Part shown: positions 12,361 through 24,306 of the stretch, piece by piece
Layout of the letters: each line of letters begins with the position of its first letter
How positions within the stretch are numbered: position 1 is the first letter of the stretch
Source: Irpex lacteus
Taxonomy: Eukaryota > Basidiomycota > Agaricomycetes > Polyporales > Irpicaceae
NCBI GenBank assembly: GCA_001986395.2
Contig: MQVO02000012.1
Coordinates: 930,001 to 994,000, forward strand
Length of the DNA stretch: 64,000 bases
Reading direction: 5' to 3'
Made by a program: the position numbers and the translations under genes
The notes under the pieces: generated by a model
What the model was told of the DNA's origin: nothing
Databases searched by the model: none
What the model saw: only the letters and a program-made list of their open reading frames with translations

Positions 12361-13220
12361 CCTAATTTGAAGATGCAATCTAATATCTCTCTTCACGGTC
12401 TTGAAACGCAAGATGATGAGCTCACCGTAGGCATCGACGAGAAAAATCTGCTGATCCTCGTAAGCTGTTCAAGTACACATCTCTATTTTTGACAGTATTA
12501 CAGCAAGTACTTGGCCACTGACGTCGGCACACCGATATTGCATTTTCAGCGCTTTTCCAGTGCTGATTAGCGCCCTGGCTGATAAGACCGTCATGATCTG
12601 TGCGACCCGTCCTTCGTAAGTTCGATCGGCCCAAGGGTCGATATTAGACATTCAACACAGGGAGATGCTAGTACTTGAGCTGTGCGTAGTGACCTATACC
12701 ATCCAGTTTGAATGTTTCTCACGCACAGATGTATCGTACGAAGAACAGGGGATGAGAAGGCCCTTGTGTAGAGTGCGTCATGGGGCAAACACACCTGGCT
12801 ACGTTCCTGGTCAGTTCATTCAGTCTCATTCACCTCCTACACTCCCACTCACATCCAAGCACCTTAGCATGAGGTTAACGATCTCCGATGATAATATGCA
12901 ACGTTCCTGGTCCCAATCGTGCGGAACACCGATGCGATAATGTATTATCTTTAGAGCGCTGTGAACACAGATAAGCGTGGGGAGGAACCTTTTGCCAACA
13001 GTTGAGTGCACTTTTACCTTCGATGTTCTCATCCTTATCAGCATTAGCTCATGGCATAGCACCCGAGTGACTTGCGCTATCATCGGAGTGAACAAGTGCA
13101 TTTGAGCATAAAACCTCACAGACTTGTGAGTTGTTGTGGGATTCGTCAAGACCTGCTTCTCTGTACCTCTTTTGCCCCACGCACCTCTCTTCCAGCTTCC
13201 TGTTCGCACATCTACGAGAT
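12361..13220. other. Intergenic region
   Basis: About 860 bp between Gup1 and formamidase, both on the plus strand. Short overlapping ORFs on both strands show no family motif or plausible splicing. Probably the Gup1 3' UTR and the formamidase promoter. Confidence 0.35.
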
Positions 13221-15747
13221 ATGGCTACTCAGGCGAATTCGGTTCCTCATCCCACTCTGATCAGTGTAAGTTGGCATTGGATGCGGGGCCCTAGATCATG
13301 ATTACTTATACCTGGCTGCGTGATAGGTGGACCCTTTCATGTAAGTGTATGCTATCAAGCAACTGTTTTCTCTTGTAAATGTTTACCAATATTGTAACGC
13401 TAGCCCGGCAGATCAACAGAAGGTCAGGATTGAATTAGCGTTCTGGGGTAGCTAGTAATACTCACAGTATGGGCGTCACCAGGGTATCCACAATCGCTGG
13501 CAGTAAGTTTGACGAAGTTCTACTGATAAATGACCCCTTTTCTTACCGGTGCACTCGAATATCCGCAGTCCAGATATCCCCGCATTCACAACCGTCCAGC
13601 CTGGTCAGATATTTAAGCTCGAGATTGTCGGTTCGTCGTCTTCTCATTGTTTCTTATATTGTCCCAGTAATGACAGATAAAATGCAGACTGGACAGGTGC
13701 TCAGATCGGCAACAACGACAGTGAGACTCCTGTCTTTCCTGACGTTCTCACGTTAGCTGACTCTTATCTCAGGCAGCGACGACATCAAGAATGTGGATCT
13801 GACGAAAATCCATAACTTGACTGGGCCCGTTGCAATCGAAGGAGCAGAGCCTGGAGACTGCTTGGTCGTTGATATTTTGGATGGTAAAGTTTACGCAGTG
13901 TCTGTTTGTCCGCGTTTGCCAACTGAAATATATGCAGTCCGTCCGTTCGATAAGATGCCTTGGGGATACACTGTATGCTCCATCCTGTCTTGGTAGTTTG
14001 ACTGTTCCGATCATTTGCGTGCAGGGTATTTTCGAGCTCGAGAATGGAGGTGGATTGTTCGGTCAGCAACATTGATGTCAGTACACTCTTCAGTCTACCA
14101 TCTGACCCCACTCGTCATTTCAGCTCGCGAGTTCAACAGCAAGGCGTGCAAGGCAATCTGGGATCTAGATGGTATACCCCATCAGTGCACTACTCTCACC
14201 ATACTTACTGAAACCTTGCAGGTGTCTACGCAACCTCTCGCCACATCCCTGGTGTCCGCTTCGCTGGAGTCTCCCACCCAGGACTCATCGGCACAGCGCC
14301 CTCAGCAGAACTACTCGCCACTTGGAACAAGCGCGAAGGCGAATTGATTGCGGCACACGCCGAATCTGTACCTCCCGTTGCATTCCCGCCTGAGCCCATA
14401 GGTGCATACGTCGGTCAGGACAACATCCCGGAGGACGTAAGAAAGAAGATATACGCGGAGGGCGCGAGGACTGTCCCTGGCAGAGAGCATGGTGGAAACT
14501 GTGATGTATGTGGATATGGGATGATTCAGTACAACATATACTGATCATTGATTACATTTGTAGATCAAGAACTTGTCGAGAGGTTCTCGATGCTACTTCC
14601 CTGTTTTCGTCAAAGGCGCAAACTTATCCGTTGGTGACCTTCACTTCTCTCAAGGAGATGTGAGTTCTAGTTTCTGACGATATATTCAAATAACTTACTG
14701 AAAGTGCTATGCTATAGGGCGAGGTATGTTTCTTGCTAATATATTGAAGGCTTCTCTAACGTCAACTGAAAGATATCATTCTGTGGTGCAATCGAAATGG
14801 TATAACATACAGCTGTGACACGGACAGTATGACTAATCGTTCCCGCAGGCTGGCATTATCACCCTGCGCACGAGCATAATTAAGGGTGGTGTCGAGAAGT
14901 TTGCTCTTAAGAACCCGATCTTCCTAGTAAGCCGGGCTCGAGTCTGTTTAGCATTCAGCGAACTCACAGGCATTCAACAGCCATCTCCGGTCGACCCCAT
15001 GTACTCCGCGAAGGTGAGGACGACCTTCACGGTACTGACTGCCACGAAGGTACTAATGCCTAGACTAGCTGATCTTCGAAGGTATCAGTGTAGATCTCCG
15101 TGAGTATAGCCTATTTAACTTATGATGTACTGAATCTTACGCTTATCTCAACGTAGACGGAGATGGCAAACAGTACAACATGGACGCTACAGTGGCGTAC
15201 AAACAAGCGGCTCTCAATGCGATCGAGTATCTCATAAAAGTGAGCAAATTCTTGGTGCTGTGTATGACTACAAAAGGGAATTGACCTATGTAACTCTAGA
15301 TTGGATACAGTACGTGTTACCCACAGCGCCGTTGATAGAATTTCTACTAATCACTGTTGATCGCATAAGCGCGAGAGCAAGCATGTAAGCAGTCCTGCCA
15401 TCTATGTTGGCCATAGGCATGCACATTGACATTTCACTTTCTGACAGACCTTCTGCTCTCCGCTGCGCCAGTCGAGAGCCACGTCGGGGCCATTGTCGTA
15501 AGTAATGCCGCTCTACCGATGCTGGCGCGCCCTTGACAGCTCGCTCTAGGACTCTCCTAATGCGTGTGTGACACTGGGTATACCGATTGGCATCTTCGAG
15601 CACGTACGTAGAGGCTCTGTAAATTTTCATACGTCGGGCTGGGTGACTGACCTAGAATACGTTGCACAGGACATCCTGCCGAAGGAGGAAGGGCTCGTGA
15701 AGAAGGACTTTGGCCAGTGCGCCATTCGCAGTGATGGGGTGGTCTAG
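13221..15747 (+). CDS. Formamidase (FmdA/AmdA family)
   Basis: Amidohydrolase expected to split formamide into formate and ammonia. The protein starts MATQANSVPHPTLIS and is highly intron-rich. Early exons are tiny: 14 nt at about 13327-13340 (VDPFM), then about 19 nt (PADQQK), then the exon ending HNRWH. Family blocks follow in order: HNRW/HPDIPAFTTVQPGQIF, EIVDWTGAQIGNNDSSDD, VDLTKIHNLTGPVAIEGAEP, GDCLVVDILD, WGYTGIFELENGGG, AIWDLDGVYATSRHIPGVRF, HPGLIGTAPSAELLATWN, REHGGNCDIKNLSRGSR, YFPVFVKGANLSVGDLHFSQ, GDGEISFCGAIEMAG, LIFEGISVD, DATVAYKQAALNAIEYL, GYTREQAYLLLSAAPVESHV. The stop is at 15747. All conserved blocks are recovered by GT-AG splicing, so the gene looks intact. A role in nitrogen scavenging is inferred. 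Confidence 0.9.
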
Positions 15748-16153
15748 GCCTTGGGTGGCTACCGGCTTTGCGCCTGTGGGGAATGGTCCCACAGCGTAAA
15801 ATTGGAGTCGTAGGAATTGTCAGAGAGCAAATAAACGATCTGAATGGATGTCGTAACATGTAATATAACACGAGAATAGGGAAGTAGAGTCAGCTGTTTG
15901 TTGTACATTGAACATGGGATATTCGACTGGACAGACCTGGAGGAATGAGCCCACGCCGAGACATCTGCCGCAGACCGGGTCCAGATAATCATCACGCATC
16001 TAGGTTGGCGTCACAGATCGGATCACGTGCGTCTTCTCCAAGTATTAATCGGCGTTCCGCGCGAGATCCTGCTCCTCCGTCTCAACCCTCTCCTCCGTTT
16101 CTTCAACCACTGCCACCACTACCACCTCTTACTTGCATCCCCTGAACATTGCC
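15748..16153. promoter_or_regulatory. Aldolase promoter with pyrimidine-rich leader
   Basis: About 400 bp upstream of the aldolase gene. The last 80 bp before its ATG (about 16069-16140) are strongly CT-rich, typical of highly expressed filamentous fungal genes. No coding sequence is seen. Confidence 0.45.
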
Positions 16154-17794
16154 ATGGGTGTCCTCGACGTTGTCCCCGTAAGTCCCTCTCGTTAGACCTC
16201 AGTGGAGATTGTCACCAATGCGGAGATATAGGCTGGTGTCTTGACTGGCGATAATGTCCGAAAACTCTTCGAGTACGCGAAGGAGCAACAGGTTAGTGTC
16301 CGATAACGGCTTTCTCTGCTTCATCTGAAAACTCATGCGTGGATGTCTCTAGTTTGCCATCCCCGTAAGTAGATGTCGCTTGTTAGAAAAGCTGCCTTGC
16401 TCATCGTTTGGCGATGCTGATCTATAGGCCATCGTAAGCAGACATCCATTTTCAATCGATTGCTTGTGCTTACATGAATATTCAGAACGTGACTTCATCA
16501 TCAACAGCCAACGCCGTATTAGAGGCTGCTCGGTGCGGCTCAGCTTTTATCCGTTAATCGTCCTGCAACTTACGCTTTGCTCAGTGATATCAAGGCTCCG
16601 ATCATCTTGCAAACCTCGCAAGGTGGTGCAGCATACTTCGCAGGCAAGGGACTTGCCAATGGAGATCAGCAGGCGTCGATTCTCGGTGCCATCGCTGCTG
16701 CCCACCATATCCGCACAGTCGCAAAGGCATACGGCGTGTAAGTGACGTCAATTCTATATTTATGATCTTCATCGCTCACATTCGCCGTTTTAGCCCCGTT
16801 GTCCTCCACTCCGACCACTGTGCCCACAAGCTTCTTCCATGGTTCGACGGCATGCTGAAGGCCGATGAGGAGTACTTCAAGGAGCACGGCGAGCCGCTGT
16901 TCTCGTCCCACATGTTGGATCTCTCCGAGGAGCCGAAGGAGGAGAACATAAAGACCTGCGTAGAGTACTTCAAGCGCATGGCACCTCTCGGCCTCTGGCT
17001 CGAGATGGAAATCGGTATTACCGGTGGTGAGGAGGACGGTGTCGATAACACTGGCGTCGACAACTCCAAGCTTTACACCCAGCCCGAGGATATCTTCGAT
17101 GTCTACTCCGCTCTCTCTGCCATCAGCCCGAACTTCAGCATTGCTGCCGCCTTCGGTAACGTTCACGGTGTTTACAAGCCCGGTAACGTCAAGCTGCACC
17201 CCGAGTTGCTCAACAAGCACCAGGTCTACGCTGAGGAGAAGACCGGCAAGAAGAAGCCTTTGTAAGTGCTGGCTACTCTATCATCTGATATCCGAGTATT
17301 CATATCTGCTAGGTTCCTCGTCTTCCACGGTGGATCCGGTTCGACGAAGGAGGAGATCAAGACTGCTGTCCAAAACGGTGTCGTCAAGATGAACGTTGAC
17401 ACTGGTACGTCATCGCTTAAAACTTGCGTACCCTCAGATCCTTACAGTTGTATACAGACACCCAATTCGCCTACCTCTCTGGTATCCGTGACTTTGTTCA
17501 AAACAAGGCTGGCTACCTCCAGACCCAGGTCGGTAACCCCGAGGGTGCTGACAAGCCCAACAAGAAGGTACGTGCAGCTATACGCTCGCGTCGTGATGGC
17601 AAACTGACGTGACTTTCAGTACTACGACCCTCGTGTCTGGGTTCGTGAGGGTGAGAAGACACTCTCGGCTCGTGTCAAGGAGGCCTGCACCGACCTTGGC
17701 AACATCAGTGAGTATCAACTCACCTTAGAGCTTCTTGCTCTCCTTCTTCATGATCACTTACTGACTATACTCCCTCCCCTCAGACCGTCTCTAA
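16154..17794 (+). CDS. FBA1: Fructose-bisphosphate aldolase, class II
   Basis: Zinc-dependent glycolytic aldolase that cleaves fructose 1,6-bisphosphate. The 5' part is split into tiny exons: MGVLDVVP, AGVLTGDNVRKLFEYAKEQQ, a 12-nt exon for FAIP (16353-16364), a 6-nt exon for AI (16428-16433), then NVTSSSTANAVLEAA. Active-site and metal-binding motifs are intact: PVVLHSDHCAHKLLPWFDGM, EMEIGITGGEEDGVDN, AAFGNVHGVYKPGNVKLHP, LVFHGGSGSTKEEI, NGVVKMNVDTDTQFAY. The C-terminus is KEACTDLGNINRL, with the last codons after a final intron. Codon choice is strongly biased towards C-ending codons in the large exons, as expected of a highly expressed gene. Length (about 360 aa) fits the family. Confidence 0.95.
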
Positions 17795-19906
17795 ACTATC
17801 GACTATCCTTAATACCATAGAGGGGAAGCGTAAACAGGGGCGCGACGATTCTACCCACCATCGGATCCCTGTTGTAACCAAGTTGTAATGAAATATGAAG
17901 CAAAGCGGAATTGAATACATTGTATTGTTACGTTGATGATACCGCACTCGGCGGGAGTGGGTTCGCTGCGTGACGCCGCTCGCAACCGCGCCCATTATTT
18001 CGACTTGTTCAGGTTTGACTGTTTGACATGCGTTGTAGCCTGCAGGCAGAAAGAACTGGGGTCGCGTCCGCCAACACCAACATACCTTGTAATCGCAGTT
18101 GACGGACGCACACGATGATCCGCGGTCGGTCAATCGTTTGATCTCGAGGGCACTGGCAGTGTCCGTCACACATTGCGGGCGCGACGAGTTTCCAAAGTCC
18201 ATGGGTTTAGCTTACATGCGTACTATGACTGCATACTGCAGTCGCTTTGATCGCTCACTGACCCCTCCGATTCTAGACCCCAGATATACAACTCTCCTCA
18301 TCGTTGTCGCTCTGAACACCTCCATCAGTGACAGCTTGCATCGAACCTACACATACAGAGGCTCGACCACGGATGACCACGTCGAAGTCTGGACCCTCCT
18401 CTCGATGATTTTCGATTAACCGCTACCCCATGGTCCTACAGGCACGACTCACGACTCACGATCTTCGAAACTTCACGCTTCCCAGTCAACCGTCAAGAAT
18501 CACTCTCATGCAAACATAAGTACATTGCCATTGCACGGGTTTTACGCCGCATACAAAGGGCCGATCTACAGCCACCGCCGCCCCCTTGTCTGGATCGCCT
18601 CAACTCTCGACTCACCGGCCACTCACTGCACTGACTCTCACGAACGAGCGATACGCGGAGGGAAGGGTCTCGTGCTCGTGCGTCGGGACGTCGTTGCATT
18701 TGGTCCGAGATCTTCACTCCAGCGCCGACATTGCCTGAATTTAAACGTGAGACTGGGAAACGAGTGAGTTGGTGTGAGATGCTGGGAAATCTACGCTGTG
18801 TCATTTAGGCGTGGCCTCGAGGGAACTTGGGTGAACTGTGAGATTGATGGGTGCGGTGATGGATGGGTGGATTGGCAGGTCCGTGGTGTGTCGGGGTAAG
18901 TGGGTGATCTTTCACAGTCACGGTTGTGATCTCTTGTCGGTTGGTTATGTAGCCGTTGTGCGAGTTATGATAGCAATTTTGAGTGTGACGATTTGTGTAA
19001 GCTTGCCAGTTGTCTTACCGACGTCCGTAGGTTGCTAAGTATTACGAGTCTTCGTCACGGTAGGAGAGAGCGGAATAACATAGCGGCGAATGCGGCTTCT
19101 ACAACGCTGCAAATCCCTGTAGCACTAACACTATCAGCACATACTTCACGGTGCAATAAGGATCAGACGTGCTGTGCTGTATAAACGTTAACGAGCAACT
19201 CCGGCGTATTGATGCGGTAACTTGAAGCTATGATGGTCTCCCTGCACGCACCTCTTCTTACTCCTTCTCACTTCTTCTTACATATTACTTCTTCGACTCT
19301 TGACCAGTTCGTAGGTAACTGGAGGAGCGCTTCAACTCGGTAGTTCGGCTGTTCGTCCATGACATAACTTGTAAGTCGCCCAGTATATGGATGTATGCGC
19401 TGGGTATGTCATAGTCGAGGTGCCGCAGCTCTTCGTCACCAACGTCTCATGTCAGAGTCCGACTTCTCAACATTGAACAAACTCACTGATCCATTCGAAT
19501 ATTCTATCGTTCGCCGGTACACATTGCAATGAAGCAGGTTGTGCGCTTGATGCAATCCGTGGTCATCGATGTTCGCTGTCCACAGTCAATGTCGCATGTC
19601 GATGTCAGAACGTCGGTTCTGTCAAAGAGTCGAGAGTGTAAGCTGATTGTGGCACGCCTCAAAGCACAATCGATGCGGCGTTTGGATTTACTGTCTGTCA
19701 TGACTCGGAGTGGTGTCAGCCTGAGTGAAGTTCCTGGGAGAGAAACGAAGGTGTACCGAGGGAGGCATTTACTTGGCAAGCTGGGTTCCGACGTGAATCA
19801 TTGTAATTCAATGATGCATGTCTTGCGAACGAAAGAGCATCATCTTGCGAATGCAAGAAACTGTGCATGGGCTGTCCATGTTACGCTTCTTTTTTTCATC
19901 TGTTAG
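17795..19906. other. Gene-free stretch, left part
   Basis: About 2.1 kb after the aldolase stop. Several open frames exist on both strands (for example 19529-19906), but none shows a domain, plausible splice chain or coding composition. It may hold regulatory sequence or a non-coding transcript; nothing can be assigned. Confidence 0.35.
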
Positions 19907-19929
19907 ACGATCGTCGTCAGTCTATTTCT

Positions 19930-19976
19930 GCGCGTCGGTCGGGCTGCGATTTTGAATCGCAGCGCGACCGACGCGC
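19930..19976. repeat. Strong inverted repeat (hairpin) in repeat copy 1
   Basis: Left arm 19930-19951 pairs with right arm 19955-19976: 22 positions with one mismatch (G-G at 19942/19964) around a 3-nt loop TTG. The outer arm reads GCGCGTCGGTCG, the inner arm CTGCGATT. Confidence 0.85.
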
Positions 19977-20178
19977 ATATACATAGGCGGTTAGAAAGGT
20001 GGATAGTCAGCACTAGTCAGCTGTGAACATGGTTGATGCGACAGGATACAACACGGCAGACTACGAGTCAGAGTACTTACTACTCAACATCTTCCATTAC
20101 ACACCGGACATGCACAATCCGTCGAGGAGAAGACCGAACGATCGTCGTCAGTCTATTTGCGAATTATCGCAAGGTTAC

Positions 20179-20220
20179 TCCGTCGGGCTGCGACTCTTGA
20201 GTTGCAGCGCGACCGACGGA
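20179..20220. repeat. Related inverted repeat in repeat copy 2
   Basis: Equivalent hairpin: arm TCCGTCGG pairs with CCGACGGA, and inner arm GCTGCGACT pairs with AGTTGCAGC (one G-T pair). There is a 4-nt bulge on the right side and a short CTTG loop. The stem survives although several bases differ from copy 1. Confidence 0.75.
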
Positions 20221-20375
20221 CATCTACATAGTCAGGTGGATAGTTAACAGCGAACATAGCAAAACGTGTTTGATGCGACAGAACACAACACGGCAGGCCA
20301 CGAGTCAGAGTGCGATACAGCACTTACGACTCACCATCATCCATTACCCACCGGAAATACACAGTCCGTCGCGCT

Positions 20376-22180
20376 CCAGGAAATGAACCACCCCATACTT
20401 AACTGCGATCAACATCAACACCTCCATTTCCGAGAACGGACCTCGAGGCATAAATGCATGAATGTCCGCTGGGGTTGTCAAGACTGCAGATGTTGAATAT
20501 TGGGCGGCGACACGTGCATGTACGCTTCACCTCCGGAATATCGATGGAGGTGCTTGGCGAACTGTGGTGTAAAAGGCAATGAATGAATGAATCAAAGTGC
20601 AGGTGTAATGAAACGACGTCGACGGGGCCATAGGTAGGATTCCGGTTACCTGAACGACTCGTTCGAACTTCGCTTTACAGTACACTTGCGACGGATGTTC
20701 GCATCGTCGAAGCTGTATGCGCGTATGGAAGCAGGTGATTGTCGTTGTTCGCAGCAGCGTCAACGTGTTGCACCTCTTGTTTACTGTAACAATTGATGAA
20801 TTCAAAGCGTCTTCTTGGGCAAGTAAGGTAGACGACGAGCGTAATTCAGAGGTTCGTGATTTCGTTTGGAGAGACAAGCTGCATGGTTTACATGGTTCTA
20901 CAAACCCCTTCGGATATGTGGCGACACCTCCGGAGAATACAAAAGCTGTAATTTATCAGGCAGCTGAGGTTAGTGACGTCTGGCAAGACAGAAGGTGGCT
21001 GTCATGCTTACCGGGCCTGCGTTGAGCGTTGACGCCACCGGTTGGTAGCCTCGCGTCGATGCGGGGACGTCGCAAATCACTCGTGGTAGCTGTGCGACGT
21101 CTTGCCTGGTATGGAGGTCAATTTTGTCGACATGTCGGACGTCGAGTGGATGCGAAGGCGAGAATCTCGATCGGAGCATCCTCCTGTCAACAAAAGAAAG
21201 CGAATCTTGTGCGCCTTGTATGCCCCGGAGTGAAGCAGCTTCCAGGGGGTGGGATTGCCGTAAGCACTAAAATTCACTGATGACTGCCTTGAAACATCTC
21301 GAGACGCTGCTCCGTAGCCTCGTGCCAGCGAATCGAACGCATCTCCGGCGGTTACAGCATGCGGATGTTCAGTCGTTCTTATTGTCTGGGGCGGATGGTG
21401 CACAAGGGCTGTGCCACTCGAAGGGACGAGGTTCGGCAGGCACGGAAAGTCTATTTACGAGAGTAAAACACCCGCTGTGGTGCCCACAAAGTGCCTTGTT
21501 TTATTATTTTGTTGGGTGGGGAGACTTCAAGTTGACGCAGTGTGGCCAAGTCGACTCGACGGGATGTGGAGGAGGCTGGTACAAGAGCCCAGCTGAGCCT
21601 GGCGGCGGCTTCGGAGATGCGTCGGTCGACTGGGCCAAATCAGGCTGAAGGGTGCGCTTAGCGAGAACAACCGCAGGCGTGGTGATCTCTTCGCGAATTG
21701 TGGTCTGAGGGAGCGTGGGAAGATGGACATTATTCTGCGAGGACAAAGCACTCCAAAGGATCCTTTCGAGCAGCTCTTCTGCGCGTGGGGATGGTCGCCG
21801 TCGCGAGGCAGCAACCCGCAGTGACATGCGTCACAGACAGTCATTCGTGACGTCCTTTAGCACGCTGTGGGCGCGGGCGGCCGGGGCTTTATTGGCTGGG
21901 GTGTGACAGGACCGTTACGCACGGCGGACGCGATCAGGTGATGGCCCCGATCAGCCGACGTGGCATGGGCTCGCCATGGTTCACCGCCGCAATATCGGGC
22001 TCATCGAGATTGCCGCCGGTACACGCAGACGCTGGACCCTGAGTGTCATTAACGAGTGCCACGCGAGGGTCCGGTATTTAATCCTCCTGCCCTCCCGCCG
22101 TCCTCTTCACCGTCCTCCCCCCTCTCCTCGTCGTCTCTCTCGACGGCGCCGTCTGCCCTTCTTGCATTCTTTCTTCAGCC
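20376..22180. other. Gene-free stretch, right part
   Basis: About 1.8 kb upstream of the Ser-rich gene. The last 300 bp become GC- and CT-rich and probably hold the promoter and leader (CT-rich run about 22080-22160). Overlapping ORFs near 21500-21840 lack family motifs. Confidence 0.35.
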
Positions 22181-23437
22181 ATGTTTGCGCAGTACTCGCC
22201 CCTCTTCACTTCTGGCCTCTTGTCTGACAGCTCACCTGCCTCCTCCCGCGCTCCGTCTCCTCAGCCCACCAGGAGAAGAAAAGGCACCCACGATAGCCTC
22301 CCCCACACCGTCAGCTCCGCCCTCTTCAGCGTGTATGCGCCTAATAACGCGTCCGAGGCGTCCGAGGACGCCTTCTACCTCACCTTCAAACCGAGCCGGC
22401 GTCATCTTGAGCAGGGACAGTCATTTCTTTCACTCGACCTGGGTGCAGATATGCGCAGGTCAATGAGCCTGCGCCGCAAAGACACAGTTACTACCACCCA
22501 CGGCCGTTCCGTCCCAACATCCCCAGTCATGTCTGCGCCCCCCATTCCGTACGTATCGCCAGCACTGCACACCGCCTTTTCCGCTAATAACAAAGACCCT
22601 GACAGACGCACGTTCTCACCTACCCTGCGGCGCACCTCTCGTGACAGCCTTCCACGCCCCAAGCCTGCACCATCTGCTACCCTCCCCCAAGTGCCCCGCC
22701 GCTTCCATCGTCCGTCGAACCTGACGCTGTCCATCTCTACGTACCTTCCAGAAGCCGAAGCAGAGGCAGGGCCGTCATCACCCACCGCCTCTTCTCGCCA
22801 CCGCGCGACGAATTCCGAGCCTGCGGTCATGCCATCTCCCAACCCCTCTTCCTCTCTCTTCTCCCCTAGCGATGATCAATCATACTTTGTCTTCTCGCCT
22901 GCTGAGCCAACGCCGTCTACGCCACCGCTCACGGGTACGAGTGCCTTCGACGAGGCACTGAGCCCTGTAGAGCCTCTCAGCGCTCCGCCACACATCACTT
23001 CTGTATCGCTAAAGGTCTCCCCATCGTTCCGCTCCACCGCCTCCGTTGGCACTCGCCAGCGCAATCGCTCTGCGGCCCTGGCTGCTCTCGAAGGTCGAAC
23101 GCCTGCCAAGAGGCGTGCGTCGATCAAGCGGAATTTCATGAGCATGAGCGATGACGAGGACGAAGAGGACGATATGGTGGCTGAGAAGCAGCTCCTCGGC
23201 GTGTTGAACGAGGAAGAAGACGTCGTCGTTCCGGACGCGCTCAAGACACGTCCTGCTGACTTGCTCTCGAAGGAGAACTCCAGGGAGAGCAAGCGTACGT
23301 CGGTGTCCTCGGAGAGCAAACGGAGTAAGCGGAGCACGCTTGACTCCCTCCTCTCTCCTCTCACCAACTTCATCGACCTTCGCGACGACGACAACACCGC
23401 TTCGAGAAGCTGGCGAAGCTTCGTCGAGATCGCATAA
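22181..23437 (+). CDS. Uncharacterised Ser/Pro-rich disordered protein
   Basis: A single open exon of 418 codons from the ATG at 22181 (MFAQYSPLFTSGLLSD) to a stop at 23437. The ATG follows a pyrimidine-rich leader and composition is strongly biased to C/G third positions, which supports real coding. The protein is mostly low complexity: Ser/Pro/Arg-rich stretches, basic patches (TRRRKG, PAKRRASIKRN) and an acidic run (SDDEDEEDD, about residue 322). The C-terminus SWRSFVEIA follows a Ser/Lys-rich segment (SVSSESKRSKRSTLD). A semi-ordered N-terminal block reads SALFSVYAPNN ... EDAFYLTFKPSRRHL. No catalytic domain, signal peptide or membrane span is seen. Many SP/TP sites suggest phosphoregulation, which is only inference. 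I do not recognise the family. Confidence 0.7.
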   Translation: MFAQYSPLFTSGLLSDSSPASSRAPSPQPTRRRKGTHDSLPHTVSSALFSVYAPNNASEASEDAFYLTFKPSRRHLEQGQSFLSLDLGADMRRSMSLRRKDTVTTTHGRSVPTSPVMSAPPIPYVSPALHTAFSANNKDPDRRTFSPTLRRTSRDSLPRPKPAPSATLPQVPRRFHRPSNLTLSISTYLPEAEAEAGPSSPTASSRHRATNSEPAVMPSPNPSSSLFSPSDDQSYFVFSPAEPTPSTPPLTGTSAFDEALSPVEPLSAPPHITSVSLKVSPSFRSTASVGTRQRNRSAALAALEGRTPAKRRASIKRNFMSMSDDEDEEDDMVAEKQLLGVLNEEEDVVVPDALKTRPADLLSKENSRESKRTSVSSESKRSKRSTLDSLLSPLTNFIDLRDDDNTASRSWRSFVEIA

Positions 23438-24306
23438 CGAATCCCTCTCACTCTCACGACTTTCCTCTATGACGATTCTATCCATTCAAAATACAGATAC
23501 GTCACTCCATACTCGCTTTAATCGCACTGCTGGTCGTCCCTTCCTCTTCCTCATCTCGGGCGCATACATGTTCTATATTAATATTTATTCGACTTCTACC
23601 TACCCTCGCCTCTCCTCGCGTCTCCGTCGCTTTCGTCTATCGTCTACATACGGCTCCCGTATAAATCTGCTTACAACCCCTTTAACGAACCTCCTTCCCC
23701 CTTTAAAGTTTATTCTTATTCTTCCGCGATGGGCTTTCTTGTGCTGGGTCGATCTCCACTCTTACTTTCAGTTTTACTCTATGTTCCATTTGATTCTGCT
23801 GCAGATCAGCAGTGTTCTCTTTGCTTTTCGTTCCCAGATGCTTCCTTCACTCTCCAACCCGATCAACTCATCCCCCCTCGAACAATCCAATCACAACTCA
23901 CAACTCTTGTACATGCTGTCTCTGTCTCCCCTGCATTCTGCATCCACCTTGTTGTACTATCGTAATCGTTCCTCATGCTCATACATACGTAATACTACAT
24001 GCATACAATATAGTATGATTGTTCTTTATGATGAAGCTTTCTGGACTGTCTGCGCTGTCTACTCGTCAGTGTACATGGCGGTATGAAAGTAGTTTACTTA
24101 AGTGGGTATTAATTTCCTCAACCGAGTTTATTACGTTTTTAACCGGTAAAGGAAACTTATAAGTGCCAAGTAATCTAGATCCAATTACTCGCCTACAGAC
24201 GCGCTGTCACCCATAAATTACTTTCAAGTTCGTCCTCGCTCTCAGCTTGAACCTCATCCTCGCTCCTGGACCCCGGTACCAGTACGGTTTACATACAAAC
24301 CCAGTC
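23438..24306. other. Intergenic region, CT-rich 3' UTR
   Basis: About 870 bp. The first 550 bp on the plus strand are pyrimidine-rich, consistent with a long 3' UTR of the preceding gene. The remainder should contain the promoter of the exonuclease gene. Confidence 0.35.

Larger units (their letters stand above)
19907..20375. repeat. Two tandem copies of a 231-bp repeat with hairpins
   Basis: Copy 1 begins at 19907 and copy 2 at 20138, both with ACGATCGTCGTCAGTCTATTT, giving a period of 231 bp. Further matches in the same order include GGTGGATAGT, TTGATGCGACAG, ACAACACGGCAG, CACCGGA and AATCCGTCG/CAGTCCGTCG. The copies have diverged clearly outside these blocks; copy 2 carries an extra TTGCGA-ATTA-TCGCAA palindrome at 20157-20172. 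The right end of copy 2 is approximate. Confidence 0.75.

Noticed and set aside
12826..13209. Minus-strand ORF of 127 codons between Gup1 and formamidase
   Set aside because: No motif; lies in the formamidase promoter.
19529..19906. Plus-strand ORF of 125 codons before the hairpin repeat
   Set aside because: No motif, no splice context, composition like surrounding non-coding DNA.
21504..21844. Two overlapping minus-strand ORFs of about 105 codons
   Set aside because: Both are open over the same span in different frames, a sign of GC-rich non-coding sequence; no family recognised.
17795..22180. Transposon as an explanation for the gene-free region
   Set aside because: No transposase or reverse transcriptase reading, no terminal inverted or long terminal repeats and no target-site duplication was found; only the short tandem hairpin repeat.
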